DNA of 64,000 nt from an uncultured Pelagibacteraceae bacterium (GCA_902539745.1 CACBKA010000001.1:62001-126000); one strand, 5' to 3'. Counted from the first letter of the stretch, positions 43,334 through 52,672 are shown. Notes: generated by a model from the sequence alone, not told the origin. Numbers and translations: made by a program.

Positions 43334-44371
43334 TTATCTTGCTGGTGGAACGTAAAGTATACCACCTTTAGTCCAAAGTTGATTTGGACCTCTGTCTGGT
43401 AAAATTCCAGTATCAGCTATATTTCGTTTGTAGCTTTCACCGTAGTTACCAACTTGCTTGATAATTCTTAAGCTCCAGTCGTTATCTAGACCAAATGCTG
43501 CTCCTAGTTCACCTTCAGCTCCAACTAGTCTTTTTACTGCTGGATTTTCTGAAGATTTCATGCTGTCAGCATTAGCAGATGTTATACCATACTCTTCTGC
43601 TTCGATCATAACGTTTAGTGACCATCTAACAATGTCTTCCCAAACAGGATCACCCTGTCTAACAACAGGTCCTAATGGTTCTTTAGAAATTGTTTCTGGT
43701 AATACTATATGATCATTTGGTTTGCTCAATTTAATTCTTTGAGCTGCTAAACCAGATTTATCAGTAGTGTATGTATCACATCTTCCTGCATCATATGCAG
43801 CTACGACTTCGTCAGCTTTTTCAAAAGTTACTGGCTCATATTTAATTCCTTTAGAATTAAAAAAGTCCCTCATGTTAAGCTCTGTTGTTGTACCTAAGTT
43901 TGTACAAGCTGATACACCTGCTTTAAATTGATTTACAGATGTAATACCAGAACTTTTTCTAACCATGAAACCTTGTCCATCATAAAAGTTTACACCAACA
44001 AAAGTTAAACCGATGTCAGCATCTCTTGATAATGTCCAAGTAGTATTTCTTGATAAGACGTCTATTTCACCAGATGTAAGTGCTGTAAATCTTTCTTTTG
44101 CGCTTAATGGAAAAAATTTAACTTTTCCAGAATCGCCAAGAGTAGCAGCTGCAACAGCTCTACATAGATCTACGTCAACGCCTGTCCAGTTTCCTGATGC
44201 ATCAGCATTAGAAAATCCCGGTAGACCTTGAGAGACACCACATCTTACAAAACCCATCTTTTGAGTTTTCTTAAGAGTTTTTGATTTTTTTGCAAACGCA
44301 CTAGTTTCGAAACTAACTAATAGTGCAATTGAAGTAAGCAAATAAACCAACGCTTTTAATGTTCTTAGCAT
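43334..44371 (-). CDS. aapJ: general L-amino acid ABC transporter substrate-binding protein (AapJ-like)
   Basis: ORF 345 aa; signal peptide, VRCGVSQGLPGFSNADASGNWTGVDVDLCRAVAAA, SKEPLGPVVRQGD. Confidence 0.93.
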   Translation of the reverse strand: MLRTLKALVYLLTSIALLVSFETSAFAKKSKTLKKTQKMGFVRCGVSQGLPGFSNADASGNWTGVDVDLCRAVAAATLGDSGKVKFFPLSAKERFTALTSGEIDVLSRNTTWTLSRDADIGLTFVGVNFYDGQGFMVRKSSGITSVNQFKAGVSACTNLGTTTELNMRDFFNSKGIKYEPVTFEKADEVVAAYDAGRCDTYTTDKSGLAAQRIKLSKPNDHIVLPETISKEPLGPVVRQGDPVWEDIVRWSLNVMIEAEEYGITSANADSMKSSENPAVKRLVGAEGELGAAFGLDNDWSLRIIKQVGNYGESYKRNIADTGILPDRGPNQLWTKGGILYVPPAR

Positions 44372-44400
44372 TATTTATCCCCTTTTTTATTGTTAACAAT

Positions 44401-44422
44401 AAATTACACTTGAGTGTAATTT
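44401..44422. promoter_or_regulatory. perfect 10-2-10 palindrome upstream of aapJ (putative operator or leader hairpin)
   Basis: AAATTACACT-TG-AGTGTAATTT, 30 bp upstream of the aapJ ATG and downstream of a candidate TTAACA-18-TTATAA promoter on the minus strand. Confidence 0.6.
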
Positions 44423-44576
44423 TGCTTATTATGTTTTATAAAATTAAGTACTTCAAGCTGTTAAAGTGGCGTCGTATAATGACACGATCAAATTAGGGTT
44501 ATAAATATATACTTTATATAGTTGCCCGAATTAAATTTAAGCCTAAATGGTGATTTCAACAATTTTTAGGTGTTAG

Positions 44577-44653
44577 TGGCGCGCCCTGAAGGATTCGAAC
44601 CTACGACCCTCGGTTTAGAAAACCGATGCTCTATCCAGCTGAGCTAAGGGCGC
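44577..44653 (-). tRNA. tRNA-Arg(TCT), CCA encoded
   Basis: Reverse complement GCGCCCT...TCGGT-TTTCTAA-ACCGA...GTAGGTTCGAATCCTTC...AGGGCGC-G-CCA; anticodon TCT. Confidence 0.95.
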
Positions 44654-44677
44654 TCTAATTTAATTATATATACTTAC

Positions 44678-45748
44678 TTAAAAACATACCAGGTGGTCAA
44701 TAAAAATTGGAGTTTTAATTCCAAATTTTTCAGATTTCTCATGTTGATGAATATGATGGGAATGAACAAATACAGGTATTTTTTCATCAGTTACTGTTTT
44801 TAATGTGTAAATAAAATTAGTACCTCTAAATTTTCTATCAACAACCTCTAATTTCAATTTGCTTTGATCATCATGTCTTAAATCTTCTGGTTGTAATAAA
44901 AGTTTAACTTTTGACCCAACTGGAAAATTATTAACTAACTTTCCACGGATTTCTCCTAGTATTGGATGACTTAAACTATGTACTGCACAGTCTGTTTCGA
45001 CAACTTTAACATCAACAAAAACTCCTCTATTTAAAAATTTAGCCACCTCTAAAGAGTTAGGTTCGTGATGAATATTATAGGGAATATCGTACTGTTTAAG
45101 GGTTTGGTTTAATAATATTCCACATTTGTCACCCATAAAAAAAGCTTCATGTGAGTCATGCGTTACAATAATAGTTGTTATGTTAAATTCTTTTAAAATA
45201 TCTTTGATTTTTTTTTGAAGCTCTTCCTTTAAACTTGTATCGATATTTGCAAATGGCTCATCTAATAAAAGCAAATCTGGTCTAGAAAGCAATGATCTTG
45301 CTAACGAAACTCTTTGTGCTTCACCCGAACTAATTTGGTGAGGATATTTTTCTTGAACACCTTCTAAATGAAGTATTTTAATTAAGTCTTTATCTGAATA
45401 ATTGAATTTAGAACCGTTTTTTCTTTTTGCTCCAATATTAATATTTTCCAAGACATTGAAATGTGGAAATAAAGAATTATCTTGAAAACACATAGCGATA
45501 TTTCTTTTTTCGGGTTCGAGATTAAAACTTTCAGAAGATATTGTTTTTCCTTTAAGATTAATCTCTCCAGATTTTAAATCTTGTAAACCGGCAATAGTTC
45601 TTAAAATCGTAGTCTTTCCAACACCTGAGGGTCCTAACAAACATACAATTTCACCTTTTTCTTTTATTGATAAAGAAACATTGTCGATTTTGTTTTTCTC
45701 ACTTGCAACAAAAGTAGCGTTTTTAATTTCAAGAAAATTTGAGTTCAT
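44678..45748 (-). CDS. iron(III)-type ABC transporter ATP-binding protein (FbpC/AfuC-like)
   Basis: ORF 356 aa; LGPSGVGKTTILRTIAGL, ISSGEAQRVSLARSL, LLDEPFANID; TOBE-like C-terminus; operon with Fe3+ SBP/permease. Confidence 0.88.
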   Translation of the reverse strand: MNSNFLEIKNATFVASEKNKIDNVSLSIKEKGEIVCLLGPSGVGKTTILRTIAGLQDLKSGEINLKGKTISSESFNLEPEKRNIAMCFQDNSLFPHFNVLENINIGAKRKNGSKFNYSDKDLIKILHLEGVQEKYPHQISSGEAQRVSLARSLLSRPDLLLLDEPFANIDTSLKEELQKKIKDILKEFNITTIIVTHDSHEAFFMGDKCGILLNQTLKQYDIPYNIHHEPNSLEVAKFLNRGVFVDVKVVETDCAVHSLSHPILGEIRGKLVNNFPVGSKVKLLLQPEDLRHDDQSKLKLEVVDRKFRGTNFIYTLKTVTDEKIPVFVHSHHIHQHEKSEKFGIKTPIFIDHLVCF

Positions 45749-45765
45749 TTGGATGTAATATAACT

Positions 45766-47382
45766 TTATTTTTCAGAAAGTATATATTTAGAAATAAATA
45801 ATATAAATATACTAGCCCATATAATTAGACATAAAGATGGAAAGGCAGCTGCTTCGAGTAAATCTTGCGCAGCATATGAGTAGGCTTTTGTTGCGAACGT
45901 CTCAAAATTAAAAGGTCTTAATATTAAAGTGATTGGAAGCTCTTTAATAATTTCCAAAGCTATTAAAACACCAACAAGTAAGATATTGGTTCTTAAATAA
46001 GGTAAATGAATTGTTGAGAATGTTTTAAGTTTTGAATATCCAAGAAGGTATGCATTTTCATCAATTGAATTATTTATTTTAGAGTAGCCAGACTTAATAC
46101 CATTGTAAGAAAGTGAAAAAAATCTTACGAAGTATGCAATCACAAGTCCAACTACAGATCCAATAAATACATTCTTAAAACTATTAAATCCAAAAATTGA
46201 ACTTAAAAAATCACTAAACCAAGAAATAAATGTTATAAATGCAACTGCTAAAATTATTCCTGGTAACGCGTAACCTGACACTGAGAAAGTTGATAAATAA
46301 CTAATTAGTTTATTTTTAGATACTCTATTTCCATAATTAGTCATAAAAGAAAATATGATCAAGAATAAACTAGATAAAAATACTAATAGCAATGTATTCA
46401 TATTTAGTGACCAAAAATTAATGTCCTGAAAATATTTTGGAAATTTTATAGTCCAATAAGTCATTTGAGAAACTGGAAAAACAAAACTACAGAAAAATAA
46501 AATTGAGCAAAAACAGGTCGCAAAAATAGATTTACCTCCCACTAACTGAATTTTAGGAATAGGCTTGTTGCCTTTTGAATTTTGATGATATTTTGCTCCT
46601 TTTCTTGATAGATTTTCAAGAACAAATAATAGAAGGATAAAAAATAATAAAACAAAAGATAATTGATTTGCAGTTGTTAAATCATCAAAAGAAATCCAAG
46701 CATTGTAAATAGCTGTGGTTAATGTTGAAATACTAAAAAAATCTACTGTTCCAAAATCTGACAGGGTTTCCATTGCAACAAGCGATAACCCCACTACTAT
46801 TGCGGGTCTTGCTGATGGTAAAATAATTTTAAAAAAACTTTCATATGATGATAAACCTAAATTTTTTCCCACTTCTATAAGATTATGAGATTGAAATATA
46901 AAAGATGCTCTTGTTAAAACATAAACATAACCAAACAAAGAGAAAGAAATTGAAAACATTGACCCAATTAATCCATCAAATTTAGGTATATTTTTATTAT
47001 AATCTCCTTCTCCAAATAAAAATGTTAATATACTAAATGCTGTCCCGTAATTTTCAAAAAAAGCAACTAAAGAGTAAGCGTAAATGTAAGCTGGAACGGC
47101 AAAAGACAATATCAACGCCCATTTAAAAAAGTTCACTCCAGGAAATTTATAAAAAGAAACAAAATAAGCTGAGGTTACACCAAATATAAAAGTTAGTGAT
47201 AAAACGCCTAATAAAATTAAGAATGAATTAGTTAAATACTTTAAAAGAAAAGTATCTGTTAAAAGATCTAAATAATTTCCTGTTGTATCAAAAAAACTTA
47301 AAAAAACTGTAAATATAGGTATGGCTACCAGTAAAGGCACTAAAAACGCAAAAATAACCCAAAAATTTATCCTCTTTATCAA
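45766..47382 (-). CDS. iron(III) ABC transporter permease (FbpB/AfuB-like, two fused permease halves)
   Basis: ORF 538 aa; about 12 TM; two BPD-type loops (EVGKNLGLSSYESFFKIILPSARPAIVVG; ENAYLLGYSKLKTFSTIHLPYLRTN). Confidence 0.88.
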   Translation of the reverse strand: MIKRINFWVIFAFLVPLLVAIPIFTVFLSFFDTTGNYLDLLTDTFLLKYLTNSFLILLGVLSLTFIFGVTSAYFVSFYKFPGVNFFKWALILSFAVPAYIYAYSLVAFFENYGTAFSILTFLFGEGDYNKNIPKFDGLIGSMFSISFSLFGYVYVLTRASFIFQSHNLIEVGKNLGLSSYESFFKIILPSARPAIVVGLSLVAMETLSDFGTVDFFSISTLTTAIYNAWISFDDLTTANQLSFVLLFFILLLFVLENLSRKGAKYHQNSKGNKPIPKIQLVGGKSIFATCFCSILFFCSFVFPVSQMTYWTIKFPKYFQDINFWSLNMNTLLLVFLSSLFLIIFSFMTNYGNRVSKNKLISYLSTFSVSGYALPGIILAVAFITFISWFSDFLSSIFGFNSFKNVFIGSVVGLVIAYFVRFFSLSYNGIKSGYSKINNSIDENAYLLGYSKLKTFSTIHLPYLRTNILLVGVLIALEIIKELPITLILRPFNFETFATKAYSYAAQDLLEAAAFPSLCLIIWASIFILFISKYILSEK

Positions 47383-47393
47383 TTCTCCTCCTA

Positions 47394-47427
47394 AATTTAG
47401 TCCCCGGAGGAGTCCAGGGACTAAATT
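47394..47427 (-). promoter_or_regulatory. intergenic hairpin between iron SBP and permease genes (putative attenuator / RNA stabiliser)
   Basis: Perfect 11-bp inverted repeat AATTTAGTCCC ... GGGACTAAATT with 12-nt loop; no U-tract directly adjacent. Confidence 0.65.
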
Positions 47428-47441
47428 ATTCTATTATAAAA

Positions 47442-48476
47442 TTACCAGCCGGCTTCGTTCATTACTTTCAAAGCTTTTGCTTGGAGTTTTCCATAATTAG
47501 AAACTTTTGTTTTTAGATCTTGTTTAAAATCTAAACCAAATTGTGCAATTAATTTATTTGCCTTAACATCAGGTATCATTGGATACTCAAAAGTATTGTT
47601 AACAATATGCTGTTGAGCTTCGGGGGTTAGAAGAAACTCTAACAATTTAACTGCATTAGCTTTATTAGGTGCGTGTTTTAATATACCGCCACCACTAATG
47701 TTCATATGTGTTCCTCTTCCATCCTGATTAGGGAAGAAAGGCATTACTTTTTTAGCTGCCGCTTGTTGTTCGGCACCTTTTTTTCCAGACAACATTAAAG
47801 CTAAGTAATAAGTATTTGCTACAGCCCAATCTGCTTCTCCAGCAGCTACAGCTAATATCTGTGCTCTGTCGTTACCAGTAGGTTTTCTAGCAAAATTATT
47901 TACCATCCCTTTGGCCCAAGCTGCAGTATTTTTCTCACCATTATTTTTAATAAGTGATGCAACTAAAGACTGATTGTAAATGTTGCTTGATTTTCTTATT
48001 ACTACTCTACCTTTGTATTTAGGATCAGCTAAATCTTCATAACTCATATTCCATGAAGGATTAACTGTTTTTGGATTGTAATAAATTATTCTTGCTCTCT
48101 TAGCTATTCCAACCCAATAAGGTGATCTAAAGTTAGCAGGTACAACTTTTTTTATAGCTGCCGAACTTGCTCCCTTTTGAAACATTCCTTCTGCTTGAAA
48201 AGCTCCTAATCTGCCAGCATCAGCAGTTATATAAATATCTGCTTTGCTGTCCTTCCCTTCTTCTTTTATTCTCTTTTGTAATGCTTTATCTTTTCCAGAT
48301 ACTACATTTACTTTTATTCCAGTTTTTGATGTAAATTTTTTATAGAGCTGAACATCAGAATCGTAATGTCTTGCACTAAAAACATTCACTTCATTTGCAA
48401 AAACTGAATTTGCAACTAGTAAAGCAGAAAACAAACCAACAATAGCTAGCCCAATTATTCTAATTAACTTATTCAT
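47442..48476 (-). CDS. Fe(III) ABC transporter substrate-binding protein (start chosen at MNKLIRI; ORF track extends to 48488)
   Basis: Signal peptide; EVNVFSARHYDSDVQLYKKFTSKTGIKVNVVSG, ANTYYLALMLSG typical of FutA/AfuA/FbpA; GGAG upstream of the internal ATG. Confidence 0.92.
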   Translation of the reverse strand: MNKLIRIIGLAIVGLFSALLVANSVFANEVNVFSARHYDSDVQLYKKFTSKTGIKVNVVSGKDKALQKRIKEEGKDSKADIYITADAGRLGAFQAEGMFQKGASSAAIKKVVPANFRSPYWVGIAKRARIIYYNPKTVNPSWNMSYEDLADPKYKGRVVIRKSSNIYNQSLVASLIKNNGEKNTAAWAKGMVNNFARKPTGNDRAQILAVAAGEADWAVANTYYLALMLSGKKGAEQQAAAKKVMPFFPNQDGRGTHMNISGGGILKHAPNKANAVKLLEFLLTPEAQQHIVNNTFEYPMIPDVKANKLIAQFGLDFKQDLKTKVSNYGKLQAKALKVMNEAGW

Positions 48477-48497
48477 AGTTTTCTCCATTTGAGAACG

Positions 48498-48525
48498 ATT
48501 ATCACATAAGTGATAATGATTATCA
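48498..48525 (-). promoter_or_regulatory. Fur/iron-regulator-like operator upstream of the iron SBP gene
   Basis: Plus strand ATTATCAC-ATAA-GTGATAATGATTATCA: 8-4-8 inverted repeat overlapping a 7-1-7 TGATAAT-G-ATTATCA. Confidence 0.7.
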
Positions 48526-48549
48526 ATGGCAAAAACGTCGCATACCTGA

Positions 48550-49452
48550 CTATTTTAGTAGGAATAGAGAATAATATTTTTGATTGTCTAACCAAACTCG
48601 TTCAGTGGTCCAACCTGTATTTGAAGCTAGTCTTGTAAAGGATTTCACAGTAAATTTATTTGAAATCTCGACTAAAATTCTCTCTCTCTTTTTTAAAAAA
48701 AATCTTTTATTACCAATTTTAAAGTTTTGATTAACCTTACTAACTAAATAACCTTGAATACATTTTAATTTAGTATTGTAAAAACCATGATAATAAAAAT
48801 CTTTAATATTTAGATTTGTTTTTTGTGTTCTATTTATAATATTGATTAAATTTAAACTAAATTTAGCTGTATACCCTTTTTTGTCGTTATAGGCTTTATC
48901 AAGAGTTGTTTTATTTTTAATAAGATCAACACCAATAAATAAATAGTTATTTTTACTTATGCTTTTTCTTAACTTTTTCAAAAATTTAATTTCCTCTTTA
49001 TTGTAAAAATTACCAATAGATGAACCTAGAAAAAAATACACTTTAGTTGTTTCTTTAAGATTAGGTATTTTAAATTGCTTAGAATAATCAATTTTTTTAG
49101 GTTTTATTTTAATTTTTGGATATTGTTTTTTGAGTTTTTTTACTGAATTCCTTACATAATCTAATGATATATCGAGTGGAACATAATATTTTACATCCTT
49201 ATTAATTAATAACTTTATCTTATCTATAGCTCCGCTTCCCAGTTCTACATACGATAGCTTACCATTAAATAGTTTGGGTATTTCTTTAGAAATTTTTTTA
49301 AGTATCTCTTTTTCTTTTCTTGTAGGATAATATTCTTTTTGTTTTGTGATTTTCTCAAAATATTTACTTCCCTGTAGATCATAATGATACTTTGATGGAA
49401 TTCTTTTGTTTTTTTTAGATAAACCGATAATAAGGTCTTTTTTGAATGTCAT
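48550..49452 (-). CDS. egtD: EgtD-like L-histidine N(alpha)-methyltransferase (SAM-dependent)
   Basis: ORF 300 aa; YHYDLQGSKYFEKITKQKEYYPTRKE, YVELGSGAIDK, FFLGSSIGNFYNKEE, GVDLIKNKTTLDKAYNDKKGYTAKFSLNLINIINR. Confidence 0.85.
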   Translation of the reverse strand: MTFKKDLIIGLSKKNKRIPSKYHYDLQGSKYFEKITKQKEYYPTRKEKEILKKISKEIPKLFNGKLSYVELGSGAIDKIKLLINKDVKYYVPLDISLDYVRNSVKKLKKQYPKIKIKPKKIDYSKQFKIPNLKETTKVYFFLGSSIGNFYNKEEIKFLKKLRKSISKNNYLFIGVDLIKNKTTLDKAYNDKKGYTAKFSLNLINIINRTQKTNLNIKDFYYHGFYNTKLKCIQGYLVSKVNQNFKIGNKRFFLKKRERILVEISNKFTVKSFTRLASNTGWTTERVWLDNQKYYSLFLLK

Positions 49453-49489
49453 TTTGTGAAATTAATGATTTAAAATTTGATCGATAATA

Positions 49490-50356
49490 TTACCTAGTTT
49501 TAATATTATCTTGTGGAACGATTTTTTGAGTTATTCTGTCTAAAACTATTGCTAATATTACGATACCTGTACCGCCAATTACAGCTGCACCGATATCTAA
49601 TCTACCAAGGGCAACATAAACGGTTAAACCTAGACCGCCAGCTCCAATTAGAGCTGCAATTACTACCATTGATAAAGCTAGCATTAATGTTTGGTTTACT
49701 CCTGCCATAATAGTTTTTAGTGCAAGAGGTAATTCAATTCTGTGTAAAATTTTAAATTTTGATAATCCTAAACTAGCACCTGCTTCTTTAAATCCTTTAC
49801 CAACCTGTCTAATTCCTAGATTTGTTAGCCTGATTACTGGTGGTAAAGCAAATATAATAGTTGCTACTACACCAGGTGTTAAACCAACTCCAAATAGCAT
49901 CACAACTGGTATAAGGTAAACAAAACTAGGTATGGTTTGCATTATATCGAGTATAGGTCTTAATATTATTTCGAATATTCTACTTCTGGACGCAGCAATA
50001 CCTAATGGTATTCCAATAATCATACAAAAGATAACAGCAGTAAAAATCATAGCAAGAGTTGTCATGGTTTCTTTCCATAGATCAACTAAATCAATAGCGA
50101 TTAAGCTTACAGCTGCAAAAAAAGCAAATTTTACCCCGTTTGTTTTCCATGCAAAAAAAATAAATATTAAAACGACAATTGGAAATGGTATCCAATTAAA
50201 TAGAGTATCTAATCCTTCGAGAGTAGCATCAATGGGTGCGGCTAACTTCTTAAAGAGCGGCCGTTGTGTAAACAGCCACTCTTTAATATTTCTTTCAATC
50301 CATTCTGCTATTGGAATGTAGATTTCGTAGTCAGAAGGTGCAAGTTTTAAGTTCAC
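49490..50356 (-). CDS. proW: glycine betaine/proline-type ABC transporter permease (ProW-like)
   Basis: ORF 288 aa; LGIAASRSRIFEIILRPILDIMQTIPSFVYLIPVVMLFG, EAGASLGLSKFKILHRIELPLALKTIMAGVNQTLMLALSMVVIAALIGAGGLG. Confidence 0.92.
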   Translation of the reverse strand: MNLKLAPSDYEIYIPIAEWIERNIKEWLFTQRPLFKKLAAPIDATLEGLDTLFNWIPFPIVVLIFIFFAWKTNGVKFAFFAAVSLIAIDLVDLWKETMTTLAMIFTAVIFCMIIGIPLGIAASRSRIFEIILRPILDIMQTIPSFVYLIPVVMLFGVGLTPGVVATIIFALPPVIRLTNLGIRQVGKGFKEAGASLGLSKFKILHRIELPLALKTIMAGVNQTLMLALSMVVIAALIGAGGLGLTVYVALGRLDIGAAVIGGTGIVILAIVLDRITQKIVPQDNIKTR

Positions 50357-50374
50357 TGAACTTATGATTGCAAC

Positions 50375-51316
50375 CTATTTAATCCAACTATTGAAAGTAC
50401 TTTGGTTAGCTTTAATCCATTCAGCAGCATGCTTTTTAATTGCTCTTTCGCTTTTCTCGCCCGCATTCATTTTCATGTTTTGAGCAGCAATATCAGCTAG
50501 AGGAATTGATGCTTTTTTAAGCATCTTCTCTATATCTTTATTTGCTTTTAAGAAATCTGCGTTAGCAGCTGGTCTGATGTCATCAGCACCAAAACCCATA
50601 TTAATTTTAGATTTTGTTGCATTATCTACGCTAACTTTTTTAGTAGCGCTGTAAGGAACTTCTATCCAAACAACGTCCTGTCCAAGTTTTAAAGCACCAA
50701 CAGTCCAATTCGGAGTCCATGTATAAAATAATACTGGTTTTCCGTTTTTGTATTTAGCAACTACATCAGCCATTGAAGCAGAGTAGTCAGCCTTAACTGG
50801 ATTAATAAAATCACCTAAGCCTAGTTCAGCAAAATGTTTTGTAATTTGCTTTTCGCAACCCCAACCTGGAGGGCAAGCAACCATGTCTGCTTTACCATCG
50901 CCATTAGAGTCCCATGCTTTAGCGTTTGCTTTAATATCCATTACGCTTTTGATTCCATACTTGTCAGCTGATTTTTTATCAACTAGATAGCCTTGCAATC
51001 CGCCTTTTTTCATCACGTAACCAACGGTTTTAACTTTTCCTTTGGCTTCTTTGATGTAACCATCGTGAGTTCCAAACCATCCATTAACCCATAGGTCTAG
51101 ATCTCCCGCAGCTGCAGCTACGTAAAATACTGAAGGTTTGATAGCTTTAGGTTCAGTTACTGTGTGTCCCATTGCTTCCAAAGCTTGTTTGTATATTTCA
51201 GCTTGGAAATAACCAGTATCCCAATTTGCTTTTGCCATTTTAACTTCCACAGCATTAGCAGCGTTTGTGATAGTGATCGAAGTAAACAGAGCAACTATTA
51301 ACTTAAATAGTCTCAT
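50375..51316 (-). CDS. proX: glycine betaine-type ABC transporter substrate-binding protein (ProX-like)
   Basis: ORF 313 aa; signal peptide; VNGWFGTHDGYI, CPPGWGCEKQI, FYTWTPNWTVGAL, VVWIEVPYS aromatic-box-like Trp pattern. Confidence 0.9.
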   Translation of the reverse strand: MRLFKLIVALFTSITITNAANAVEVKMAKANWDTGYFQAEIYKQALEAMGHTVTEPKAIKPSVFYVAAAAGDLDLWVNGWFGTHDGYIKEAKGKVKTVGYVMKKGGLQGYLVDKKSADKYGIKSVMDIKANAKAWDSNGDGKADMVACPPGWGCEKQITKHFAELGLGDFINPVKADYSASMADVVAKYKNGKPVLFYTWTPNWTVGALKLGQDVVWIEVPYSATKKVSVDNATKSKINMGFGADDIRPAANADFLKANKDIEKMLKKASIPLADIAAQNMKMNAGEKSERAIKKHAAEWIKANQSTFNSWIK

Positions 51317-51439
51317 TTTTCCCCCTTAATTATTAATTAATAATTGCAAAAAACTAGCATGTATAAAAAGTTAATGTAACCGGAACACAACTAAAAAGTG
51401 AATCTTATATGTAAGTAAAATAAGGGTTTTTGAGGGAAA

Positions 51440-51844
51440 TTATTGTTTTAATTTACAATCTCTACATAAACCAAAAAATTCCAAATTATATTTCTTATAT
51501 TTCATTCCAGAATTATCTTCGAAATTACTCAAATATTTTGAAAGTTTAGTATTTTTAATTTCTTTAACATGCTCACAATTATTGCAAATTGAAAATGCTG
51601 TTGCTTTTGAAATTTCACAATCAGAATTTTTACAAGCAATAAAAGCATTTTTGCTTTCGATTTTATGTATTTTTCCTATTTCAATAAGCTTTTCTAAAGC
51701 TCTGTAAACCTGGAGGGGTGCTTTAATTCCCCTTTTTTGAACGTTATAAAGTATTGAATAAGCTTTAAGTGGTCCTTTTGCCTTTTCAATTATATTAAGA
51801 ACAATTTGTTGGTTTTTCGATAGCTGTTCTTGTTTCTGAGTCAT
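51440..51844 (-). CDS. zur: Fur-family transcriptional regulator, probable Zur
   Basis: ORF 134 aa; KAPLQVYRALEKLIEIGKIHKIESKNAFIAC, CNNCEHVKEI; operon with znuBC. Confidence 0.85.
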   Translation of the reverse strand: MTQKQEQLSKNQQIVLNIIEKAKGPLKAYSILYNVQKRGIKAPLQVYRALEKLIEIGKIHKIESKNAFIACKNSDCEISKATAFSICNNCEHVKEIKNTKLSKYLSNFEDNSGMKYKKYNLEFFGLCRDCKLKQ

Positions 51845-51866
51845 AAATTATTTTAACACTTTCATT

Positions 51867-52670
51867 TTACTTTTTCAAATCTGAAACTTTTTTAAATTTT
51901 ATTAGTGATAATATAAATAATAATAATGTAGCAGTTATAATTGATGGTCCTGAAGCTGAATTAATTTTCAATGATGTGAACAAACCGACTAAAACAGATA
52001 TCAATCCAAATACTACTGAAAAAATAACCATCTGTTTAGGATTATTAGAAACATTTCTTGCAGTTGCAGCAGGAATAATAAGCATACCGGTTATCAAAAG
52101 GAGTCCTACAATTTTAATTGAGATGGCAATAAGAGCTGCAGTTAAAATTGTAAAAATTGCATTAAATTTATCTGGTTTCATACCTTCAGCTTCTGATAGT
52201 TCATAATTCACCGTTGATGCAAATAATGGCTTCCAGATTAATTTAAGAACAATTAGTATTAAACCTCCACCAAGCCAAATAACCAATAAATCATTTTGAT
52301 TTACAGCTAAAATGTCTCCAAATAACAAGGCCATTACATCAAATCTAATTGAAGTTAAAAAACCTATAACTACAAGTCCAACAGCTAATGAGGCATGAGC
52401 TAATAGACCTAATAAAGCATCATTTGGTAATTTTGTTTTCTTTTGTAATTGTAATAACAAAATTGCTAAGACTGCAGAGATTATAAAAACTGAAAACGCA
52501 ATATTAATTTCAAAAAATAAAGCCATGGTAACACCTAATAGTGCTGAATGAGCCAATGTACCCGCAAAAAAAGACAATCTCCTCCAAACTACAAAGCATC
52601 CAAGCGGTCCTGTTACAAGTGAGATTCCTATCCCCGCTATCAGTGCTCTAGTAAAAAAATCATCAAACAT
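51867..52670 (-). CDS. znuB: zinc ABC transporter permease
   Basis: ORF 267 aa; ABC-3 family pattern LGCFVVWRRLSFFAGTLAHSALLGV. Confidence 0.92.
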   Translation of the reverse strand: MFDDFFTRALIAGIGISLVTGPLGCFVVWRRLSFFAGTLAHSALLGVTMALFFEINIAFSVFIISAVLAILLLQLQKKTKLPNDALLGLLAHASLAVGLVVIGFLTSIRFDVMALLFGDILAVNQNDLLVIWLGGGLILIVLKLIWKPLFASTVNYELSEAEGMKPDKFNAIFTILTAALIAISIKIVGLLLITGMLIIPAATARNVSNNPKQMVIFSVVFGLISVLVGLFTSLKINSASGPSIITATLLLFILSLIKFKKVSDLKK

Positions 52671-52672
52671 AA

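Noticed and set aside
49932-50321. 129-aa plus-strand ORF antisense to proW
   Set aside because: Shadow ORF of the conserved permease
50375-51440. Possible glycine or SAM-type riboswitch upstream of proX
   Set aside because: No conserved riboswitch core recognisable by eye in the 124-bp leader; a covariance-model search would be needed
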